This document shows positions 55,201-63,694 of a stretch of 64,000 nt of DNA, one piece after another. Position numbers and translations under genes: made by a program. Within the stretch, counting starts at the first letter, position 1. Each line of letters opens with the position of its first letter. Under the pieces are notes generated by a model. That model saw only the letters and a program-made list of their open reading frames with translations. It searched no databases and was not told where the DNA came from. This DNA is from Cytophagales bacterium. GTDB taxonomy: Bacteria > Bacteroidota > Bacteroidia > Cytophagales > Spirosomataceae. Where the stretch lies: the NCBI GenBank assembly GCA_024742395.1, contig JANSYO010000009.1, forward strand, positions 46,749 through 110,748, given 5' to 3'.

Positions 55201-55508
55201 TAAAAGCTCTTCCTGAGATTGCTCAATATAGTCCTGTTCTGGCTGTTTCGGGTGTAGAAAAGACCAATCACGATTACCTTCTAATGGGTAATTTCTTTGA
55301 AAGCAATATTCAGCTGGGACGATACGATGCTGGTTTCGGTGGCCTTCTTCATTTCGGTTCTGATTCATGGGATTATTCTGCGATTCCCAAACTTCAAATT
55401 AGAGGGCAAGTGAGGCATATTGTTCCTATAAAAATCAAAGGAAGTACACACTATTTAGTAGCCAGAAATGATGATGTATTAATGGTTTTGAGAAAGTCTT
55501 CTGAATAA
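52223..55508 (+). pseudogene. FG-GAP/VCBS repeat lipoprotein with ASPIC/UnbV domain (copy 2), split by a frameshift
   Basis: A tandem paralogue of the gene at 48951, sharing its start (lipobox LLSCKKEEKP), blade spacing and UnbV domain (GSKILIYQDG, RGFQSSALTPIYFGLGE, ITIIWPDN). The first frame stops at 54238 after residue 671; the rest (DINADGFIDLLIADGGNEYYG onward) lies in another frame to 55508. At the break is a run of nine T (54219-54227). With eight, the text reads DDVFFGSSKWTK and gives a single protein of 1094 residues, against 1091 for copy 1. It could be a broken gene, a sequencing error, or a gene expressed through slippage on the T run. Confidence 0.85.
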
Positions 55509-55545
55509 AATCGTAACATTGTACTGCATTTAGAAATCTGGCTGT

Positions 55546-57048
55546 ATGTCTTTCCTAAAAAAACTGGCAGGAGACTCTGTACTTTATGGTATTAACACGA
55601 TAGTTGGGAGGCTGTTAAACTGGCTGCTTGTTCCGCTTCATACCCGTGTATTTGTTAATCCTGAGGTTCTTGCAGAAAACAATTTACTTTACACCTATGT
55701 CATTCCATTAAACATCCTTTTTACTTTTGGAATGGAAACTACCTTTTTCAGGTATGGAAACAAGCCAGAAACTCAAAAAGCGGTTTTTAATCAAATTTTG
55801 AGTTTTATACTGGTGTTAAGTGTAAGTTTAGCTGGCCTTATCATTGTTTTTGCCACGCCTATTGTTAACTATTTTGGTTTTCCGGGAAAGGAAAGATTGA
55901 TCATCTGGATAGCCATTATTATGGCCATTGATGCTATTTCGGCCATTGCATTTGCAAAGCTCAGGATCAATAACCAGGTGAAGAAATTTGTTGGCGTAAG
56001 AATGCTGGCTCTTTTTATCAATATAGGCTTGAATCTCTTTTTCTTTCTGGTATGCTTACCCATAATTAATCAAGGTTCGGGAGCCCCGTTTTATTCTTTG
56101 CTTTCAAAAATATATAACCCATCTATAGGGCCAGATTATATCATTTTGGCCAATTATGTAGCCAGTTCTTTTACATTGCTCTTTCTTTGGAAAGAGTTTG
56201 TTCCATACAGGTTTCAATGGAATAAAGAGGAATTACAGAAATACATTAAATATGCCTATCCGCTTATTTTTCTGGGCCTGGCTGGTAGTATAAACCTTAC
56301 GGCTGACAGGCTAATGTTAAGGAGTTTACTTCCTGAGGGTTTTTATGTTGGTCTTTCCACAGATGATGCCTTCAGTATTTATGCCAATGCCTATAAGATC
56401 AGTATTTTTATGACGCTGATTGTTCAAGCTTATCGTTTTGCGGCAGATCCTTTTTTCTTTTCAAATATGGGAGATAAAAATTCGCCATCTATGCTGGCTA
56501 TTAGCACCAAGTGGTTCACCATTGCCTGTATTGTACTTTGGGTGGGGGTTTCCTTAAATATTGATTGGATAGGGATGTTGCTCGGAGAAAATTATCGTTC
56601 TGGTTTAATCATTGTGCCATGGTTGTTATTGGCAAATTTATTTATTGGTTTATACGGAAACATGTCTGTGTGGTATAAGCTTACTGACCGAACAATTTAC
56701 GGTACTTACATTACCGTGATTGGAATGGTCATTACCGTAGCACTAAATTTTATTTTGATACCAAAACTAGGTTATATGGGCTGTGCCTATGCCTTTACAA
56801 TCAGCTCATTTGTGATGGTGGCATTGAGTTATTATTACGGGCAGAAATATTATCCTGTGCCGTATGAAACCAAAAGAATACTACTTTATCTACTTGCAGC
56901 GGCAGGCTTTATTGTTCTAAATTCGTATTTGAATTTTGATAATATGATTGTTGGTGTGTCTGTAAGAATGGCACAATGCTTCTTGTTTATAGGTCTCATA
57001 TATTATTTCGAAAAGAATAGTTTTTCACAATTTAAAGCCCATTCATAA
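55546..57048 (+). CDS. MOP-superfamily flippase (polysaccharide export)
   Basis: A 500-residue membrane protein with about 14 helices, of the Wzx/MATE-like polysaccharide biosynthesis type (LAGDSVLYGINTIVGRLLNWLLVPLH at the start, split here only by its loop; YKISIFMTLIVQAYRFAADPF in the middle). Such proteins flip lipid-linked sugars or lipid II-like carriers across the inner membrane. The neighbour murE, 14 bp downstream, hints at an envelope substrate, but a general O-antigen role is equally possible. No glycosyltransferase is nearby. Confidence 0.87.
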   Translation: MSFLKKLAGDSVLYGINTIVGRLLNWLLVPLHTRVFVNPEVLAENNLLYTYVIPLNILFTFGMETTFFRYGNKPETQKAVFNQILSFILVLSVSLAGLIIVFATPIVNYFGFPGKERLIIWIAIIMAIDAISAIAFAKLRINNQVKKFVGVRMLALFINIGLNLFFFLVCLPIINQGSGAPFYSLLSKIYNPSIGPDYIILANYVASSFTLLFLWKEFVPYRFQWNKEELQKYIKYAYPLIFLGLAGSINLTADRLMLRSLLPEGFYVGLSTDDAFSIYANAYKISIFMTLIVQAYRFAADPFFFSNMGDKNSPSMLAISTKWFTIACIVLWVGVSLNIDWIGMLLGENYRSGLIIVPWLLLANLFIGLYGNMSVWYKLTDRTIYGTYITVIGMVITVALNFILIPKLGYMGCAYAFTISSFVMVALSYYYGQKYYPVPYETKRILLYLLAAAGFIVLNSYLNFDNMIVGVSVRMAQCFLFIGLIYYFEKNSFSQFKAHS

Positions 57049-57062
57049 GTCTCTTTATTTCT

Positions 57063-58514
57063 ATGCTTCTAAGTGATATTTTATATAAAATTTCTCTTCA
57101 AACTGTTTCAGGAAAAACAGATATAGAGATTGACTCCATTGAGTTTGATAGCCGTAAAGTAGAGAAAGGGTATCTCTTTGTGGCCATTCCCGGAACACAG
57201 GTTGATGGGCATGATTATATAGAGAAGGCAATAGAAAAAGGAGCCGCGGCTATATTGTGTGAAAGGCTTCCGGAAACTTTAGTAGAGGGTGTTGCCTATA
57301 TTCAGGTAGAAAATGCCGCGAAAGCTATGGGTTTTGCAGCAGCTAATTTATTCGATCAGCCGTCTCAGCAAATGCAGCTGGTTGGGGTTACGGGAACCAA
57401 TGGAAAAACATCTGTGGCAACACTACTTTTTGACCTTTTCAGAAGACTGGGTTATAAGTGCGGTTTGCTTTCTACCGTCCAAAATCAGGTAGAGGATGAA
57501 GTTATTCCATCTACTCATACAACGCCAGATTCTGTGAGCATAAATAAGCTATTAAAGCTGATGCATAGCAAGGGATGCAGCTTTGTGTTTATGGAAGTCA
57601 GTTCTCATGCAGTGGCCATGGAAAGAATTGCAGGTCTTCATTTTGCAGGAGGGATCTTCACTAATATCACGCAGGATCACCTGGATTTTCATGAGACGTT
57701 CAGGAATTATATTGAAGCCAAAAAAGGATTCTTTGATCAGCTGCCCAAAACAGCCTTTGCCCTAACAAATTCAGACGATAAGAATGGCAAAGTAATGCTA
57801 CAAAACACCAAAGCCAAGAGAGAGTCGTATACGCTGAAAGGAGTAGGCACTTTTAAAGGCAAAGTTTTGGATTGTGGGCTTTTTGGCTTACAAATGACTA
57901 TCAATGAGCAGGAAGTATGGTTTAAGCTAATTGGTCGATTTAACGCATATAATCTGTTAGCCGTATATGGTACAGCAGTACTTTTGGGCGAAGATGAAGA
58001 GAGCATTCTAACAGAACTTTCTCAGCTCACTCCACCTCCGGGAAGATTTGAGCAAATCCACTCCAAAGATGGGAAAGTGGGTATTGTGGATTATGCTCAT
58101 ACCCCAGATGCTTTACAGAATGTACTTGAAACTATTCAGGATTTAAAAGAGGATATTCAGCAAGTTATTACGGTGGTAGGCTGTGGGGGAAACCGTGACA
58201 AAGGGAAAAGGCCTATGATGGCTAAAATAGCGGCGGAGTTTAGCGACAAAGTGATTTTAACTTCTGATAACCCTAGAAATGAAGAGCCGGAGGCGATATT
58301 AAAAGATATGCAGGAGGGCATCAGTATTACTAAAAAGAAAAAGGCTTTGACCATTCAGGATAGAAAAGAAGCCATAAAGACCGCAGTAATGCTGGCTAAT
58401 GAGGGCGATATCATTCTTGTGGCTGGCAAAGGCCATGAAGACTACCAGGAGATAAAGGGTGTAAAGCATCATTTCGATGACAGAGAAGAGCTGTTAAAGG
58501 CTTTTTTGGCTTAG
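57063..58514 (+). CDS. murE: UDP-MurNAc-tripeptide synthetase (MurE)
   Basis: A 483-residue ATP-dependent ligase that adds the third amino acid to UDP-MurNAc-L-Ala-D-Glu. The N-terminal domain shows DSRKVEKGYLFVAIPG, the P-loop is GVTGTNGKTS, then TTPDS, EVSSHA and QDHLDFH, with the carbamylated-Lys region near YIEAKKGFF. The C-terminal DNPRNEEP is the DNPRxE motif tied to meso-diaminopimelate use, which agrees with Bacteroidota peptidoglycan. Its stop and that of the convergent gene share the four bases TTAG at 58511-58514. Confidence 0.97.
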   Translation: MLLSDILYKISLQTVSGKTDIEIDSIEFDSRKVEKGYLFVAIPGTQVDGHDYIEKAIEKGAAAILCERLPETLVEGVAYIQVENAAKAMGFAAANLFDQPSQQMQLVGVTGTNGKTSVATLLFDLFRRLGYKCGLLSTVQNQVEDEVIPSTHTTPDSVSINKLLKLMHSKGCSFVFMEVSSHAVAMERIAGLHFAGGIFTNITQDHLDFHETFRNYIEAKKGFFDQLPKTAFALTNSDDKNGKVMLQNTKAKRESYTLKGVGTFKGKVLDCGLFGLQMTINEQEVWFKLIGRFNAYNLLAVYGTAVLLGEDEESILTELSQLTPPPGRFEQIHSKDGKVGIVDYAHTPDALQNVLETIQDLKEDIQQVITVVGCGGNRDKGKRPMMAKIAAEFSDKVILTSDNPRNEEPEAILKDMQEGISITKKKKALTIQDRKEAIKTAVMLANEGDIILVAGKGHEDYQEIKGVKHHFDDREELLKAFLA

Positions 58515-60745
58515 TCTTTTAAATGAACCACTAGCTGTTTCATACTTTCAGATAAGCTGTAAAGCCATTTAAGCTGGTCTGTGATGAGTTTTCCTTCCTG
58601 TAGCTTATTTCTCATCTCAGCACTGATCGTGGTTTGCCCTTTCTCTAACTCTTCTGCCCTTTCAGATTCAAGGAGTCGATATTTGTTCTCTAATTCTTCG
58701 GTGGCCACTTCCGTTTCAGAAGTGTCGTGATCTGTTTGAATTTCCCCCTGATTGAGTATTTCAGACACATTTTGGAGATTATCAAGAATATGAGCCATCA
58801 TGGTTTCGTAGGCTCTTGAGGCCGGTGTAGTTTCGTGATTTTGTATATAAGTGCCCAATGCAGCCGCAGCATTCAGGAAAGTTTGGTTTAATACAACGAT
58901 ACCATATACCTGAGAGACGTGGTCTTGCTGTGATTTTGGCTCTTCAGTCAGCCTTTGAAAAGCTGCCATGAGATTTCCGGTGTCAATAAAGGCTTTTTTT
59001 CTTGCCAGTCTGTAGGTTGTATCCGGGGCTTCTTTTGAGTGATAAATCCTGTCTATTTGTTTCAGATAAGCACTTATGGCTGTGAGAGAATCACTGATGG
59101 AGTCTTTTATGCTGTGGCCTTCCCAGCTTGGCCAAAAGAAGTAGATAGCAAAAAATGAGATCAAACCACCAATTAAAGTATCAACTACTCTGTAACCAAT
59201 AATTATTAGGGTGTTGTCAACTAAAGTGGCATAAAACAGTATGATAGCCAAGGTAATAAAAGTGGCAGCGATACGATAATTCTTTTGAAGAAAGGTAAAG
59301 CCAATAAACGTTGCGGGTACAGCCAAAAGACCATAAATGAAGGTGTTTTTGGTCAAATAAACTATCAAAATGGCTACCCCGGCACCTCCAATTGTCCCAA
59401 AAATTCTGTGAATGGCACGTTGTTTAGTCAGGCCAAAATTGGGTCTTAGAATTACTCCGATGCTCAGCAAAATCCAGTAGGCGTTTTGATGCTCAAAAAA
59501 ACGGCCTGCCGCCAGTCCAATCAACATTGCAACCGTTACTCGTAAGGCATGTCTGAATACATTCGACTTAAAACTTAAATTGGCCTTAATGGTTTTAAGG
59601 CTGTAGTCTTGTGAGGTGATGAAAAGGTTACGGTCTTTTCTTTTTAATCTGATGTCTGCTCCATCTATGATATTAGCGTAAACTCTTTTGGCAAGTGAGA
59701 TTTTCTGCCATTGCTTGCTTTTGTAGTCCAGAAGATTTCTGATTAAAAGTGCCCCTTCCCTTGCTTGAGGTAACTTAACATCGTCTACGTAAGTTCTTAT
59801 CTCATTTTCACAAGCAAGCTCAAATGCCCGATCTTCCTCCATTATAAGAAGTTCGGTTCCATTTTTTAGAGCATCTGCTAAGGCATAAAGGTGCACAATG
59901 CTCTGTGCTGATAAGTTTTTTAGCGGGACAGTTCTATCCTGGTGTTTTTCGGTAAATATTTCTGCCACTCTTTCGCTTTCAGACCCAACGGCAAGAGATA
60001 ATTCATAGACGTCGAGCATTTCCAAAAAAATCAGCAGGAGTCGGTTTGTCTTGTTTGACTGCCCCTCGTTTCTTCTTTTTTTGTAGAGTAACTCTCGCAG
60101 TAATTCGTGTTGAGAATTAATTTTGACTTGAAGTTTTAGAAGTTCTTGTTCAAGCTTCAGATTATCTTCATTTGTATTCCAAAATAATTGATATTTCAGT
60201 TTCAGGAAATCGGCTGTAGATTCTATGCAATCAGCGAGGTTTAAGGCGGCATTTTTGTTTTGAAAAATATAGTGAGAGGCCCAGGCCAAAAAGAGATACC
60301 AAAGTCCGCCGAGGGAGATATAGGTTAATTGATCTACAATTCCCAATTTAGTTTTTAACAAGGCAAAGCTCATTACGATGGCCATTTGACCAGAAAAGGC
60401 GACCATAGCCCCTCTAAACCCGAAGACAGAAATCATGGCCACCGCAAAAACCGCAAAGCAGAAATAGATAAGAAACAGTATATACGATACCTGCCTGAAG
60501 AAATGGCTTCCAGCCACTATGAGCAGGCAAAGAACTAGAGCTGAAAGAATACCCCAAAACCTATGTCTGTTACTGCCGTCTGTATTCGGAAGAAAAGTAA
60601 AAAGAGTCCCTAACGCAAAAGCAAACCCCTGTGGGTATGCATTATACTTAACACCCAGAATCATAGGCAAAGCCAATGATAATGTCAGAACCAATCCCTT
60701 GATGGTATCAAAAGAAAAAATGTACTGTTTGAATGTTGTTGTCAT
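58511..60745 (-). CDS. FUSC/YccS-type membrane protein
   Basis: A 744-residue protein with two blocks of about six membrane helices (about 15-165 and 400-540), each followed by a long helical cytoplasmic domain, the layout of YccS/YhfK and the FUSC family (aromatic acid exporter-like). The second block carries the family-like LGLAAGRFFEHQNAYWILLSIGVILRPNFG (interrupted here: HQNAYWILL is the typical core). It may export an amphipathic or aromatic compound; substrate unknown. The ATG at 60745 is preferred over a TTG at 60757. Confidence 0.85.
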   Translation of the reverse strand: MTTTFKQYIFSFDTIKGLVLTLSLALPMILGVKYNAYPQGFAFALGTLFTFLPNTDGSNRHRFWGILSALVLCLLIVAGSHFFRQVSYILFLIYFCFAVFAVAMISVFGFRGAMVAFSGQMAIVMSFALLKTKLGIVDQLTYISLGGLWYLFLAWASHYIFQNKNAALNLADCIESTADFLKLKYQLFWNTNEDNLKLEQELLKLQVKINSQHELLRELLYKKRRNEGQSNKTNRLLLIFLEMLDVYELSLAVGSESERVAEIFTEKHQDRTVPLKNLSAQSIVHLYALADALKNGTELLIMEEDRAFELACENEIRTYVDDVKLPQAREGALLIRNLLDYKSKQWQKISLAKRVYANIIDGADIRLKRKDRNLFITSQDYSLKTIKANLSFKSNVFRHALRVTVAMLIGLAAGRFFEHQNAYWILLSIGVILRPNFGLTKQRAIHRIFGTIGGAGVAILIVYLTKNTFIYGLLAVPATFIGFTFLQKNYRIAATFITLAIILFYATLVDNTLIIIGYRVVDTLIGGLISFFAIYFFWPSWEGHSIKDSISDSLTAISAYLKQIDRIYHSKEAPDTTYRLARKKAFIDTGNLMAAFQRLTEEPKSQQDHVSQVYGIVVLNQTFLNAAAALGTYIQNHETTPASRAYETMMAHILDNLQNVSEILNQGEIQTDHDTSETEVATEELENKYRLLESERAEELEKGQTTISAEMRNKLQEGKLITDQLKWLYSLSESMKQLVVHLKD

Positions 60746-60881
60746 ATTCTTCTTCAAAAATAGACTTATTTTCTATGTCAAAAGTATGGCCGCAAATCTT
60801 AACCTAATTAAATCCGAATGTTTATAAGTATCCTTCAAAATGTATCGCCTAAATCTTAACTTCGGGGAAAATTAATTTGAT

Positions 60882-61793
60882 ATGTTTCAATTAGGTTTCG
60901 TCTCTGCCATATTACAGGATTACTCCTTTAAAGATGTTATAAAGTTTGCTTCACAAAATGAGTTTCAAAGTGTGGAGGTGATGTGCTGGCCGGCCCAAAG
61001 TGGCGATAGCAGAAGATACGCCGGGGTTTCACACATAGATGTTGATAATCTTAATGTTGAGAGCATTCATTCTACGCTAAATAACAATGATGTCATTATT
61101 TCAGGGCTTGGATATTATCCTAACCCTTTGGATGCAGATTCTGCCAAATCAGAGTTCTATGTAGAGCATATAAAGAAAGTGATAAGAGCTTGCAGTAAAC
61201 TGAAAGTGCCTGTAATGAATACCTTTATCGGTCGGAATCAAAGCTTGAATATGGAGGAGAATCTTAAATTGTTTAAAAGGTTATGGGCTCCCATTATTGC
61301 GGTAGCAGAAGAAGAAGGTGTGAAGATAGGCATAGAAAACTGTCCTATGTTTTTTACCAATGATGAATGGCCAGGCGGAAGGAATCTAGCCATTAGCCCG
61401 GCCGTTTGGGATATTATGTTCGAGACCTTTCCTACTCCGCTTTTTGGTTTAAACTACGACCCATCGCATATGGTTTTTCAGCATATGGATGAAATAAAGC
61501 CAATTTATGACTACAAAGACAGACTTCATCATATTCATATTAAGGATGTAAAAGTATATAAGGAGAAGCTGGATAGAGTAGGGATTTTGGCGAATCCGTT
61601 AGAATACCATTCACCAAAATTGCCTGGACTGGGCGATGTCAACTGGCGAGCCTTTTTCGCGGCACTTACTGATGTACGGTACCGAGGCCCTTTAGTCATT
61701 GAGGTTGAAGACAAAGCCTATGAAGGAAGCGAAGATGACGTAAAAGCGGCTATCCTCACCAGCAGAAATTTTGTGAAACAGTTTTTGCCTTAA
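60882..61793 (+). CDS. Xylose-isomerase-like TIM barrel (sugar phosphate isomerase/epimerase)
   Basis: A 303-residue AP-endonuclease-2-like TIM barrel. Metal ligands fit the family: GIENCP (Glu), YDPSHMVFQ (Asp/His), HIHIKDV (His) and the closing VIEVED (Glu). Such proteins isomerise or epimerise sugars or their acids. No signal peptide, so cytoplasmic. It starts only about 100 bp from the divergent FUSC gene. Substrate cannot be told from sequence. Confidence 0.88.
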   Translation: MFQLGFVSAILQDYSFKDVIKFASQNEFQSVEVMCWPAQSGDSRRYAGVSHIDVDNLNVESIHSTLNNNDVIISGLGYYPNPLDADSAKSEFYVEHIKKVIRACSKLKVPVMNTFIGRNQSLNMEENLKLFKRLWAPIIAVAEEEGVKIGIENCPMFFTNDEWPGGRNLAISPAVWDIMFETFPTPLFGLNYDPSHMVFQHMDEIKPIYDYKDRLHHIHIKDVKVYKEKLDRVGILANPLEYHSPKLPGLGDVNWRAFFAALTDVRYRGPLVIEVEDKAYEGSEDDVKAAILTSRNFVKQFLP

Positions 61794-61865
61794 AAATATT
61801 TAGAAGTTGGGAATAGGTCATGTTTAACTGTACGCCGCCGGGATATCCGGTTGATTTTTCTAAAA

Positions 61866-63647
61866 CTAAACATCCAAGCCTACACTTCTTAATAATTCTG
61901 AGGCGTTGAAACTCTGACATACACCTTCTTTTAGTTTGTAATCGAAGGTTAACTCTCCTCCATTTGATTCATATTCAAAAAAGAAATTTTGAACTGACTC
62001 AGGATATTTTCCTGCAAGTTCTGTGGTTCTTAAATCATGGGTGGCTACCATAGCGTATGCATGAGCTTTTATGACTTCTTCTAAGAATGCTATAGAACCT
62101 CTCAGTTTGTCTTCAGAGTTGGTTCCTCTTAACATTTCATCAACCAGAATGAGCGATTTTGGTTGCGATCGCATGGCTTCCAAAAGAAGTTTGATTCTAT
62201 CTATTTCTGCTTTAAATGTAGAGGCGTTTTCCTGTAAAGAATCTTTAATACGCATGTAAGCATATAAATGAATACTGGCGACTAAACGGAAAGAAGAAGC
62301 AAAAACCGGGGCTCCGGCATAGGCCAAAATGATGTTGCAACCTATGGTTCGTAAAAAAGTGCTCTTACCAGACATGTTGGAGCCTGTGATTAAACTCAGT
62401 CGGTTTGCTTCATTAAAAACAAAGGTATTGGTCACCGAAGTGTCCATTAAGGGATGCCCGGCATCCTTAATTTCAAACGAGAGATTCTTGTCCTCATAAA
62501 GATCAGGAAAGACCCAGCCCTTTTCGTTAAATGCCAATGTGCCTAAACTCGAATAAAGCTCAAATGTGCCTATTACTTCAAAAATATGCGAGAAGAAATC
62601 TGGATGAGTATTTACCCATTTTCTCAAAGCAATCAACTGAACCAGGTCAAAAGGAGAAAAAAGGTAAAGAAAGAATGCTGCAAGCTGATTGTTCTTCATG
62701 TCTATCTTTTTATAGATAGTTAGAAACTCATGAATTGGATTTTCTGATGATTGGCTCAAGGGTAGCTGTGCTTTGGCCATTTTAAGAACCTCACTTTCAA
62801 AATCCTCTTTAATGATGAGTTGAGTAGCCAGAGCATACTTTTCCAGATCTTTACTAATGCCTTTAATCTTTTGAAAATAGGGTTCGGTTATTTTTCTGTT
62901 AATCCCAGATAACATAAAATGCAGGCCCAAAAAACCGAAAAGGCTAAGTGTGCCAGCCGTAACACCCCAAAAGTAAAAAGCTGAGAAAAGTAGGATAGGA
63001 ATAAGCCATTTAAAATACTTATAAACAAATATCAATCCCTCAGCAGTGAGTTTTTCGGGCTCTTCCAGTGAAGTTAAGCCTTCTGTTTCTGTATTGTGAA
63101 GTTCAAATAAAGAGGCTTGAAAATTTTGTCTCCATTTGTCTTTTTTGGCCAGTTCTGCCGTAGCCCTTTGCTTTTGAGCAATGGAAGTAGCAGAGGCAAT
63201 AGTTGTTAATGCATCGGCCAGATAGTTTTGACCTTTGTGTGTTTTGGCCCTATTGGTCTTAGCAAAGAGTGAGAATTCACCAAAAACATCTAAATCGGCT
63301 GTGTATGGGTGTTTTGGTTGCTCATATTGGGCTCCATTATCATACCTGTTTTTAGCCGTTGATAAATACTGAATTTCATTCTTCAGTACATCAGTTTTGA
63401 TTCTTTTGAGCTCCGTCTCTGCAGCCAGAGAGTCATGATATTTTACTAAATAAAAGAAGCCGGCTATGATTATTATCCAAGAGCCTGCAGCAATGAAAAT
63501 GGAGGTTTTAAGTAGAAAGTAAAATATTACGGCAGAAGCTACTATAGCCAATAATCGCCAGTTAGAAACCTGATTAGTCTTTCTTTCTAAACTTTTTAGA
63601 TCTTCTCCTTCTTCTTCCAGCCTTTTCTGATAATACTCCTTGATCAT
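61866..63647 (-). CDS. Membrane-anchored MutS-like ATPase
   Basis: A 593-residue protein with a MutS family C-terminal ATPase: Walker A GSNMSGKSTFLR, Walker B SLILVDEMLRGTN and the downstream THDLRTTELA. The mismatch-recognition domain of MutS is missing, and there is no Smr domain as in MutS2. Instead residues about 30-67 form two membrane helices (LLAIVASAVIFYFLL, SWIIIIAGFFYLV) and about 205-250 hold two more. It is probably a Bacteroidota-specific membrane ATPase rather than a repair protein. The ATG at 63647 is preferred over a TTG at 63674. Confidence 0.88.
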   Translation of the reverse strand: MIKEYYQKRLEEEGEDLKSLERKTNQVSNWRLLAIVASAVIFYFLLKTSIFIAAGSWIIIIAGFFYLVKYHDSLAAETELKRIKTDVLKNEIQYLSTAKNRYDNGAQYEQPKHPYTADLDVFGEFSLFAKTNRAKTHKGQNYLADALTTIASATSIAQKQRATAELAKKDKWRQNFQASLFELHNTETEGLTSLEEPEKLTAEGLIFVYKYFKWLIPILLFSAFYFWGVTAGTLSLFGFLGLHFMLSGINRKITEPYFQKIKGISKDLEKYALATQLIIKEDFESEVLKMAKAQLPLSQSSENPIHEFLTIYKKIDMKNNQLAAFFLYLFSPFDLVQLIALRKWVNTHPDFFSHIFEVIGTFELYSSLGTLAFNEKGWVFPDLYEDKNLSFEIKDAGHPLMDTSVTNTFVFNEANRLSLITGSNMSGKSTFLRTIGCNIILAYAGAPVFASSFRLVASIHLYAYMRIKDSLQENASTFKAEIDRIKLLLEAMRSQPKSLILVDEMLRGTNSEDKLRGSIAFLEEVIKAHAYAMVATHDLRTTELAGKYPESVQNFFFEYESNGGELTFDYKLKEGVCQSFNASELLRSVGLDV

Positions 63648-63656
63648 ATCCTCAAT

Positions 63657-63690
63657 TTTGCGTGAAATTACCAAAGGCTTTCTATTTTTG
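63657..63690 (+). promoter_or_regulatory. Predicted recG promoter, nearly at the start codon
   Basis: TTTG (63657-63660), a 22-bp spacer and TATTTTTG (63683-63690). The recG ATG begins at 63695, about where transcription should start, so the mRNA would be leaderless or nearly so. Confidence 0.5.
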
Positions 63691-63694
63691 TTTC

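Noticed and set aside
61838..61860. Short GC-rich hairpin (CCGG, 5-nt loop, CCGG) followed by TTGATTTTT between two convergent genes
   Set aside because: Only four base pairs in the stem and a weak T run; not enough to call a terminator.
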